Shown piece after piece: positions 1 to 8,102 of a stretch of 64,000 bases of DNA (positions within the stretch are counted from its first letter, which is position 1; each line of letters starts with the position of its first letter). The notes below the pieces were generated by a model. It was not told the DNA's origin, did not search any database, and saw only the letters and a program-made list of their open reading frames with translations. Position numbers and translations under genes: made by a program. The DNA is from Cladocopium goreaui (taxonomy: Eukaryota; Sar; Dinophyceae; Suessiales; Symbiodiniaceae): NCBI GenBank assembly GCA_947184155.2, contig CAMXCT020002713.1:309501-373500 (forward strand). Direction: 5' to 3'.

Positions 1-2724
1 TTTACACAGTCGAAATACGAATGCAAGGAGGTCATGTCCAATCCAACTTCGTCCTAGTAAGAGTTCCGTTGCTGCCGCGCGTAGCATTTGAAGATCTTCC
101 GTGGCAGCACCAAAATAGGATGTAGTGTATAGTACCACACTTTGTGCAAACGTATTGAAAGCAATGCTCTTAGAGACAACTGAGAGGACTGGTTGCCGAA
201 ACAGCCTGAGCCGATGTATAAACTTTTCGGCAGCTTTAGGATTAATTTGTTTAAGGGTAGTAGGGTGTGTAGTTACTGTCCATAAGTCACGATCAGACAA
301 TTGGGCGCGCCCTAGCAATAATAGTCCGAGAGAGGTCGCAACACCTTGGATGCAGTGTGCCCCGAAACCTGACTGATCTAACTGACGGAGCACCCAGCTT
401 GGAAGCGGGCTGTTGATTACTAGAGCTGTTTTACATCTACAGTTACACTCTAGTGCCAGCAAGGAGCATATGGGTGTATAGTCAGTTCCATTAAGGATAC
501 CGCAAGCTTCTCGAGGGGTCAACCCTATACACTTGTCAGCTCGTGCAAGTAGGAGTGTCTTTTGGGAAAGGATAGCCGATAAGATCGCTGCTCGTGCGGT
601 GGGGTATTTCTTTTGCCGGAGAATAACTTCACTTTCGATCCGCCCAGGCAGGGATTGGACTGAAAAGGGGGGACAGTCAGTGCTGATAGCTTGCCAACAG
701 GCATGCTGGTCAATTTGAAAACCTGCCGACCAGCAACATTGATAGCATTTGTGGACTCTACTAACCCAGGTAATGTCATGTCCTGGTCCTGCAATCGTGT
801 TGTCGTCAATGTATCCCTGAACACTAAGGACCCGGGGGATACGATTCATATAGTGATATATCGGGTCCATTGCCAAGCAGAATAGGAACACTGAGAAAGA
901 CCTTCCCATGTCAACTCCCACATGCACCGCCCTAGGCGGCAGAAGTCTGCCTTGAACTTTATGGCGGATGAGCCTTCCAAAGAGGATGTATTTGGCATAA
1001 TTACAGACCCATGTCGGCGCGTTACGCATTCGCAGGATATGTAAGATCCAATAGGGATTAACCCGCTCAAAGGCCTTTGATAGATCAACTAGTAGTGCAG
1101 CCACGGGAGTATTGCTATCCAGTAAGGCTTGTATGGCATGGACAGCATGCTGCGGTTCTTTAAAGCAATTCATGACGACCTGCGAGGGATGCATATAGGC
1201 ACAAGTTGCTTTCATGACTACAGCAGCAATGGTGCCATCAACAAGCCTATCACAAGTATTGGGCATTCCTAAGGGCCTGAAATAGTCAGCAGTCGGACCT
1301 ACTTTTGCCTTGGGTATCCAAACCCCTACTTGTACAGGTGCAGCTCGTAGGCCTGCTAACATTTTCATCATCAGCTGATCTAGGACTGGGTAGCTATCTT
1401 CAGGGGAAAGCCTCCATGCAGAGTAGGGGATTCCATCAGGGCCAGGGGCTGAATCTTTTGTGCCAAGGAGTGTATGGAGAAAGTCCTGTTTCTGGGGAAG
1501 TTCAATACTCGGCCACGACGAAACAGTCTGGTACTCCCGTAAAATGGGTTCCCATTCTTGAAGAGAGTCTTGAGGCTTTACAAACCAAAAGTTCCGCGTG
1601 TCAAGCATGGCTTCGTCCAACATCTGGGAGGTGGTGCACTGTTCTCCCTGCTGATTGAGGATCGGCCCATTATAAATGACGCCCTTGGGGCAAATAGATC
1701 GCAAACGGTTCCAGAACGTAATGTTATTGCCGATACCTCTGGCTTGTTGATTTACCTGCTCAAGAGCGGGATATTGCCGAGTCATCGTGATCTGGTCTAG
1801 AAAATCAAAAATCTGTTTCAACAGATCACTTCGAATTGTTATTTTTCCTGGATATAGCTCACTAACCCCGTTGGAAGTAAATATATGGTAAGTGGCAGCC
1901 TGGAGTGCATGGAAATGCTTTGCAGGTACGTGTAACACCTCAGCTCGAATTTTAAGGAATTTCCGCAGAAGTTCATGCTCAGGAATTCGAGGGTGATCCG
2001 ATGGAATAGGTTGTTGTCTCCACCACGACCAAAGGGTGGACACAAACTCAACTTCATCTGTTTGGGGTAGTCTTTGTATCCTTCTTATCAGCTCTTGTAG
2101 GTCGTTAGGAACCATATAGGGGTCAGCCTCGTTCTTTCCAGGGCAAAACACGTTAGTTGGGATGGTTTGATGGACTGGGTCTTTCATGTCACTTTTGACT
2201 CTTGGTCGAACTACAAAGGTCGCGGTGAGCTGGTAATGTCCACTTAGGTGATGTCGCCTATTGGCTGCTACCATAACATCTATTTGGGCTGCAGCTATAT
2301 AATCAGTAGGACATAATACTCTATCGAGTGCTGAACTTCCAGTAGGGCTTTCAAAGGTGTGAAGTTGCGGATGCGTGTCGAGAACTTGCGCGTGGACTAA
2401 TAATTCATTCCAAAGGTCCGGGCAGCTGGCATCCACTTGGTTAAAATCTCCCCCCATATAAAGGGGAAAGTCGACTCGACTGGTCTTGACCCAGGTGATT
2501 AATTCTTTCAGCTCAACGACCTTGGTTTGTGGATGTAGATACACTGACAAGAGTCCGATGGTAGAATATCTGTCTTGGATTACGGCAAGGACAATGCGAC
2601 CTGGTATGACAACTTCTGTTCGGTCAAGTTTCCACCCAGGTGGAATTAGGGCTGCTGAACCACCCGACACTCCACCTCTTTCTGTTAACAATCCTTGGGT
2701 GTGTGCAACTTGAATCCTGGTATA
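1..2724 (-). CDS. Apurinic-type endonuclease (C-terminal part) plus LINE reverse transcriptase, partial
   Basis: I checked every codon of this frame from 2724 to base 1. It has no stop, about 908 codons, and runs off the window. It carries the endonuclease core MGGDFNQVD (about 2433-2459), then SALDRV, and a downstream SGHYQL-type histidine motif. The reverse transcriptase follows: LLVDLSKAFERVNP (motif A, about 1050-1092) and GYIDDNTIAG (catalytic YIDD, about 790-815). This is the target-primed reverse transcription enzyme of non-LTR elements; the endonuclease nicks DNA and the RT copies the element RNA from the nick. The endonuclease N-terminus lies upstream in another frame (2685-3242), a -1 relation near 2700. 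The YIDD box and GGDFN are intact. Confidence 0.9.
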
Positions 2725-3242
2725 TTATGGTGCAAGACCTGATGGGTTTCAGCATGCCATCTGGTTTCTTGTAGTAAAACCGGGCCTGTTCGTAGCAGTC
2801 GTTTAATGAGTCGCATTTTGGCATCCCCTGCTCTAGTTGTGAGTGTCCACCCTGATACATTCCACACGTGTAATCGTTTAAGCCTGAATGGAAGGTCTTG
2901 TCTGATAGCTTTTCGATATTCGAGAATGCTTCGTCCTATTTCTTCTACTGCAAGAGAAGGTAATGTTCGTGAGTCACACATAAGTTGCTGATAAAAATCA
3001 TCAACACCCTGATGGAAAAGTGTGGCAACATGTTGTAGGGTTAACTTCCACCATGGTGTTCGGACATGGAGTATATGGGGCAATATTGATAGGTCACGTA
3101 TCTTTGATAGATATGGCGGGCACTGAGTCCCTGTTTCGAATAAGTAAGTCGTTTTGACACATCGCGTAAGCATCTTGAGCAGTGTACGGAGCAGTGGAGC
3201 AGGCAAGTTCCGCAGAATCATCATCATTGCAAGTAACAAGAA
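2685..3242 (-). CDS. Endonuclease N-terminal segment, in frame with the methyltransferase after a UGA
   Basis: This frame reads through WNVSGWT and LLQETRWH, the start of an exonuclease-endonuclease-phosphatase domain; the QET box supplies the metal-binding Glu. It then stops 40 bases into the overlap with the long EN-RT frame. The overlap contains the dinucleotide run cacacaccc, and a one-base slip there would join the protein as ...HT-QGLLTERGG. Upstream, the frame is identical to that of the methyltransferase ORF; only the UGA at 3243-3245 separates them. There is no strong ATG at the start: the first Met codons are at about 3228. Either a methyltransferase-EN-RT polyprotein is made by readthrough and frameshifting, or the copy has mutated. 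Confidence 0.75.
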   Translation of the reverse strand, partial: FLLLAMMMILRNLPAPLLRTLLKMLTRCVKTTYLFETGTQCPPYLSKIRDLSILPHILHVRTPWWKLTLQHVATLFHQGVDDFYQQLMCDSRTLPSLAVEEIGRSILEYRKAIRQDLPFRLKRLHVWNVSGWTLTTRAGDAKMRLIKRLLRTGPVLLQETRWHAETHQVLHHNIPGFKLHTPKDC

Positions 3243-5954
3243 TCAGTTTAGTCCCTCCGTTGGGGCTTCTCCCAGTGCGAAGAGCAGCCTGCTCCACTCC
3301 TCCGTGCCTGCAAAGATAAGATATTCTCCTGATGGGTCCAGTGTATGCGATTGTATGAGCTGAGTTCCAAGTTGCCTGGGCATTCGCCGCATGGACGATG
3401 ACTGCGTATACCACATTGGTGACCATACAACAGGGGTGGCAACTTTGTACGCAACAAAGGACTTAGATCTTGTAAGATCTTGAACTTGGTGATTGTCAAC
3501 AACATGTACAGCGATCCATTGTGGAGTGGCACCACTAACATCTCGTGCTAATACACCTAGAATACTTAAGCCGCCTGTGCCATCCAGACCACCGAGTAAA
3601 TGGATGACAGTGCTAGCGGGCGAGGCGTTGTGCATAAAGCACTGCGGGGCACCAAGTGTGTGCAAATAACACAAGGCACAAAAGGGGCACTGTAAAGCCG
3701 CAAATTCACTAAGATGTATATAGTGCTGTCCATTATCAATTCGAGCAAGTATCGGGTAGGTCGCAAATGTATGATAAGAAACTTGCACCACATCAGCAAA
3801 TATCTTTGGCATGTTGGCATGAATGAGAAGGTCTTTACTTTGTCGGTAGTCGAATGCGACCGTTCCAAAGCGAAACGGTTGATCAGGCTCATGAGAAAGC
3901 AACAGGAATAGCAGGCAAGGTCGCTGTACCCCAACATAGATAAGGGGAGGTTGCATAATTTTTGGTGCCCAAATGATAAAACCGTAGGGAAATTGGTGCT
4001 TTACACTAAGCGTTGCAATCTGGAAAACAACAAATAGTTGTTTGATAGCAGTAAGTTGTTCAGCACCCGTATATTCTCTCAACAGTTCAATATGCTTTGC
4101 TTTGATCTCTTGAGCTTCAGCATGAAATCCAAGACCATTTTTAACAGCCAAGTAAAGCATGTGCGCTGATAGGGTAACATTTTCATATGTGTTTGAGGAC
4201 TCTAGCACCCAATCAATCCGAGTTTGGGTCATAATATTGCTCAGCTCTTTATCCCCAAAGGGGGGTTTATCCTCACTGTGGGTTCCTTGATACTTCGGAG
4301 GTTTGGATCCTTGTAAAAAGGCGAAAACTGTCGGCTGGTGCAATACTGGAGGGCAAGCTAATTCGACACTGTCATTAAGAGTATAGTGCCTCCATTTCGC
4401 TTCAAAGTCAACTTTGTCATCTTTGAGTTGAACTCCTCGAGCGGCTGCTTGTTCCAAAACCAGTTTCAGCAAGTCTTGGTATTTGGAATAGACTTCTTGG
4501 ATACTCGGTAGGTCTTTGTGGTACGGCTGCGCATCATTGCTTCCCTCAACCCACTGTTGTAGCTGATTATCAGTACCGAGAGCCGCACTGATGAGAGATG
4601 GGTGAAAGCTATTTCCACAAAAGTCTCGAATCACTTTATCCGTGAGAAGAGAGGGCCCATGTCTTTCTGTCGTTAAGATATTCTCAAGTCCTGCTAATTT
4701 GCGTACTTCTTGGACCGTCAGAATTCTCATTGGCAGCACAATATTTGGGTTATGAAAGATAGGCACTAGTTGTTCAATGAGTTCATCTTTTTTGGATGTG
4801 GTCGCTCTGTCTGTTTGAAGAGTAATAAGGAAGCTTTTCCATATGGGGAGAAAGTGAGCAGGGATGAAGCTTGCCCATGGCAGGTTTGGGACCCTAACTC
4901 CCTCAGCCATTTGGGTTAACAACATGAAAGATTTCCTCCCACCAAAAAAGGAATAATCCCATAGGAGTGCACTGGGCTGGTAGCCTGTCCAGGAAAGCTT
5001 CAGGATTCCATTGTTTGACAGCCCTCTTGTTCGGAGTAATGGAGCCAATGGTAAGTTTGCACCGTTTAAGGTCACTAAAGGGCCCCATTCATCGATAAAT
5101 GCGAGCGGAACACTGGCCAGTTTCTCTGTGTCCATGTGACTCCGTAGAAATACCCTTTTTCGCTGAATGCCATAATAGGGACCAGTGTCCCATACCCACC
5201 GATTGGTTGGTTGTTTACTAGGAAGTCCAAGACAATATAGAAACATTTGGAAGTGTTCAGACTGCTCAAGGCGCTGCATGCCTTTAGGTTTGCGGTCAGT
5301 TTGTACAATTTGCATGCTTCCAGCATTCTCTGTCAAATATCGGACCGATTCTGGTCCAAAGAGCTTCTGAAGATGCAGAATTACAAGGTAAACAACAAAA
5401 AAGAGCATACTTCGCTGACCTGTCAGCCCAAGCAATCCATTTAAGTAACCTGCATAAGTAAGATCTTGACAGGGAGATCCTGCAACAACAATCCACTTGA
5501 TTGTAGGGTACATTGCCTTGGCTTGACGAAGGATCAGAGAGTCACGGGCAACTAGATCCCATACATCTTTAACGTAGATGGTAGCAACCCCTTCAATCGT
5601 ATATGCCCACTGTTGGTCTTCACGCAGCCCTATTTCGGCAGCAACAAGCCGACGTAAGACAGGATCAATTTCTGCTGCGATGAAGATAGTAGGGGGTTTA
5701 CCTAGTTTTTTCTTAATGATGTGATAGACCGATCCGACTCCATCAAACATCGAGATAACACCAACGTTGGCCAGCGTTGCATGTGCGATAATCCTAGGTA
5801 ATCCTTCAGGGTCAATCTCTTCCGCTTGTGTGCTTTGGCCTCCCGGTGCAGGGCCACGCCAAAAAGGCAAAAACCATGCAGAAGCACGGCCCTCCGCAAG
5901 CACCAGGCGCAGCCGGCGGCGCACACCTTTCCACACCGTGTGACCCAGGCCAAC
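3243..5954 (-). CDS. C5-cytosine DNA methyltransferase carried by the retroelement
   Basis: Counting from an alternative start at 5936, all core C5-methyltransferase motifs appear in order. Motif I is ISMFDGVGS (residues 61-69, SAM binding) and motif II AAEIDP. Motif IV is GSPCQ with the catalytic Cys at 156; motif VI is TENAG (Glu203); motif VIII is QRKRVF (258-263). Motif IX is LTVQEVRKLAG, and motif X is CGNSFHP (GNS at 441-443). The enzyme should methylate C5 of cytosine in DNA. Residues 460-897 form an unassigned tail with a Cys-rich CPFCALC patch. The frame opens just after a stop at 5955-5957 without a convincing ATG; the first Met of the domain is in motif I, so the true N-terminus may be spliced or displaced by the neighbouring hairpin block. 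The ORF ends with a UGA that continues in frame into the endonuclease. Confidence 0.9.
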   Translation of the reverse strand, partial: VGLGHTVWKGVRRRLRLVLAEGRASAWFLPFWRGPAPGGQSTQAEEIDPEGLPRIIAHATLANVGVISMFDGVGSVYHIIKKKLGKPPTIFIAAEIDPVLRRLVAAEIGLREDQQWAYTIEGVATIYVKDVWDLVARDSLILRQAKAMYPTIKWIVVAGSPCQDLTYAGYLNGLLGLTGQRSMLFFVVYLVILHLQKLFGPESVRYLTENAGSMQIVQTDRKPKGMQRLEQSEHFQMFLYCLGLPSKQPTNRWVWDTGPYYGIQRKRVFLRSHMDTEKLASVPLAFIDEWGPLVTLNGANLPLAPLLRTRGLSNNGILKLSWTGYQPSALLWDYSFFGGRKSFMLLTQMAEGVRVPNLPWASFIPAHFLPIWKSFLITLQTDRATTSKKDELIEQLVPIFHNPNIVLPMRILTVQEVRKLAGLENILTTERHGPSLLTDKVIRDFCGNSFHPSLISAALGTDNQLQQWVEGSNDAQPYHKDLPSIQEVYSKYQDLLKLVLEQAAARGVQLKDDKVDFEAKWRHYTLNDSVELACPPVLHQPTVFAFLQGSKPPKYQGTHSEDKPPFGDKELSNIMTQTRIDWVLESSNTYENVTLSAHMLYLAVKNGLGFHAEAQEIKAKHIELLREYTGAEQLTAIKQLFVVFQIATLSVKHQFPYGFIIWAPKIMQPPLIYVGVQRPCLLFLLLSHEPDQPFRFGTVAFDYRQSKDLLIHANMPKIFADVVQVSYHTFATYPILARIDNGQHYIHLSEFAALQCPFCALCYLHTLGAPQCFMHNASPASTVIHLLGGLDGTGGLSILGVLARDVSGATPQWIAVHVVDNHQVQDLTRSKSFVAYKVATPVVWSPMWYTQSSSMRRMPRQLGTQLIQSHTLDPSGEYLIFAGTEEWSRLLFALGEAPTEGLN

Positions 5955-6790
5955 CTAAGGTAAGTGGATCCACACACCGGGTGGTAAGTAACCGTGACCA
6001 TTCATTTCCCAAGTGGATCCACTCACCGAGTGACGTGGGAACCACAAAGGTACCCATTCATTTCACCCAAGATGATCACCACTCAAGGGACGTGGAACAC
6101 GGACACCCACCACCACACAAGGTGTTCACCACAATCACCGAAGGTGAAACCATCACACGATGCCCCCATTGGTTCCCGGACTCCTGCTCGTACAGGAGAA
6201 GAACGACCAAAAAAGGAGTGGTCGAACTAAGTCACCTTTTCAGTGACCCCAGTCCCAATGGAGCACAGCTCGAAACTTGGATTAGGTCCTTACTGTGGCC
6301 AGACTGTACATTGAGCCCACTCTCCCCGAAGGTTGAGAGTGGACCGGTCGGTGACCCAGTCGTTAGCGATCCCATGCATCCCCGGAGGGATACACCTGTC
6401 TCACGACAGGACCCTAACACTGTTAGGGAGGAACCGACGGTCTTGTCCACCGTGAGCTTGGCTACCCACGATGAATTTTGACCGTTAGCCAACGGGTTGC
6501 CCCATTGACCCCTCCTCGAGACGAGTCACCAAGTCTCTAAGAGGTTCACCGACCTTGCCTGTTCCCCCATGTCATCATAGGGTGTTGCTACCCTAGACAC
6601 GAGGTAAGGTGAGACCCGTCGGTCCCGTACCACGTGTGTACCGATCGGTCCGGGAGAACCCGAGATACCGCACGATCACCCAAGGATGTGCGCAAACACA
6701 AACGAGGGTGTGACATGAGGAGCAACCCAACATGTCAACACACGCCGACTAGGGGGTACGAAGGTACCGTGTCCGTTCACGGTTCGTTAG
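5955..6790. repeat. Dense array of perfect short hairpins between protease-like and methyltransferase ORFs
   Basis: There is no convincing protein here. Perfect inverted repeats follow each other closely. The 10-bp palindrome GTGGATCCAC occurs at 5964 and 6013. Stems are CACTC/GAGTG (6020-6032), TTCACC/GGTGAA (6125-6148), CTCCTG/CAGGAG (6181-6198), CGACCA/TGGTCG (6204-6224) and GTCAC/GTGAC (6231-6247). Further stems are CCACTCTC/GAGAGTGG (6317-6342), ATCCC/GGGAT (6378-6391), CCTGTC/GACAGG (6395-6410) and CCCTAACA/TGTTAGGG (6412-6428). The last ones are CCGTT/AACGG (6482-6495), GAGAC/GTCTC (6518-6537), TAGGG/CCCTA (6578-6595) and ACCGTG/CACGGT (6766-6783). It could be a structured RNA region of the element, a nested non-autonomous insertion, or an organelle-type double-hairpin island. 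Confidence 0.65.
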
Positions 6791-8102
6791 GGACGGGGGC
6801 CTTCAGCAACTCCCCTGCGCTATAGAAAAGTTTAACGTCCCCCCGGACCCTCACGGGTCCACCTCCCCCTCTTGTAGCCATGCCTCTTGGCGGGCCGCAA
6901 CCTCCGCCCGGGCTAACTACATTCTCATTCTTACCATCTTTAGGGGGTCCATGTCTGGTCACCTTCGCCCTCTTCTTGCTCGACTTGGTTTTCGCATTGT
7001 TCTTGCATGAAGGGGGAGAGAGCTGCGAGGTTCGCGTTCTTTTCTGCTTCCGAGGCGTTTTGAGAAAGCCTTTGACAACCTTTAACTGTCTTTTGCGATA
7101 CTGCGCAACTTCACCTCCTCCTGCTGCTTCAGAAAGTTGCTTTGTCATTAGGATTGCTTTGGGTGACTTAACTGGCAGTATGACAAGCCCACTGATGAGG
7201 AGCTTCCCGCTGACATGCTTACAGTCCGCAACTCGTATACCATTGTTATGGTCGTACATACTTATCATTCCAGGCTGACTAGTATGCAGGACTATGAGCT
7301 GGCTGTCAAAGTCAAGCCTAGTGGTGGCTATGAGACACTGGATTTCGTACTCTCTTTCTTGGAACATGAATTTGTGCCCGAGCGGGAGTCGTTCTTCCTC
7401 GAGCTTCGGAAGGGAGCATCCTGGAGGTACTTTGATTCGAACGATAATCAAGGGGCCAAATTTGCCGCATTTCCACTTGGCATTGGCAGTGTCTAGACAT
7501 GAACAAGCTTGACACTCTGTCAATTCATTAGTATTCCAGATCGGAACTAACAAGTCACAAAGTTCATCTATACCTGTATTAGGCTTGACTGCGGCAGTGA
7601 AGGTGTCAATTGGTATTGCGCTAGACTGTAAGCACGCCTGACATTGTAATACAAATCTTGAGAAAAGAAAGTTACGAGTACTCTGACTAAGGTTTGCGCA
7701 TATGATTGAGTATAGTTCATATACAGCAATTTGTGCAGTGCCGTTAGGGGGAATGGTGCTGAGTGTCGCTAGGGACAAGCAGGCATCAAAACATGTAAAG
7801 GGAAAAACCGTGGGTACTTGATGGACCCAACTCCACCCTACCCCTACTGCTGCAAGGGCTGCCTGTCGCACATGTATACTAACATGTGTTGGGATCCACG
7901 GCCCTCTTGATAGGAGGTACAATGCAGTATTCATGCTAGACATGTGACCACAGTTAATCGCAATGTCTTGGGCTTTATTAGCTAAGGCCGCAATAACGGG
8001 AGCATCAAGGGTCGGGAACCATTTGCGGCTGGATTCAGCAAAAGGAGAGAGAGAGGCAAACTGAGCTGGTTGGGACTGACTTTGAGTTTCATAATAGGGG
8101 CC
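6777..8102 (-). CDS. Ubiquitin-specific-protease-like protein with basic RG-rich tail
   Basis: The frame is open from 8102 to a stop at 6777. Numbered from the Met at 7943, two CQAC pairs (101-104 and 144-147) sit as in the zinc-binding fingers of USP (C19) proteases. The second pair is followed by KWKCGKFGPLIIVRIKV, which resembles the fingers-to-palm strand of that family. I could not find an intact cysteine box, and the expected GHY histidine box appears replaced (SQLIVLHTSQPGMIS), so catalysis is doubtful. The tail is Lys-rich and then GGGG/RG-rich, suited to nucleic-acid binding. It overlaps the end of ORF1 by about 120 bases in the -1 frame, so it may be expressed by frameshifting from ORF1. 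The family assignment is an inference. Confidence 0.45.
   Translation of the reverse strand, partial: GPYYETQSQSQPAQFASLSPFAESSRKWFPTLDAPVIAALANKAQDIAINCGHMSSMNTALYLLSRGPWIPTHVSIHVRQAALAAVGVGWSWVHQVPTVFPFTCFDACLSLATLSTIPPNGTAQIAVYELYSIICANLSQSTRNFLFSRFVLQCQACLQSSAIPIDTFTAAVKPNTGIDELCDLLVPIWNTNELTECQACSCLDTANAKWKCGKFGPLIIVRIKVPPGCSLPKLEEERLPLGHKFMFQEREYEIQCLIATTRLDFDSQLIVLHTSQPGMISMYDHNNGIRVADCKHVSGKLLISGLVILPVKSPKAILMTKQLSEAAGGGEVAQYRKRQLKVVKGFLKTPRKQKRTRTSQLSPPSCKNNAKTKSSKKRAKVTRHGPPKDGKNENVVSPGGGCGPPRGMATRGGGGPVRVRGDVKLFYSAGELLKAPVPNEP

Noticed and set aside
1305-1658. Plus-strand ORFs across 1-3 kb
   Set aside because: They lie antisense to a verified 908-codon EN-RT frame.
5828-6481. 217-aa plus-strand ORF over the hairpin island
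   Set aside because: Low-complexity translation that follows the inverted repeats; no domain, and opposite to all genes of the element. A perfect aag|gtaagt donor at 5957 is noted but has no supporting exon.
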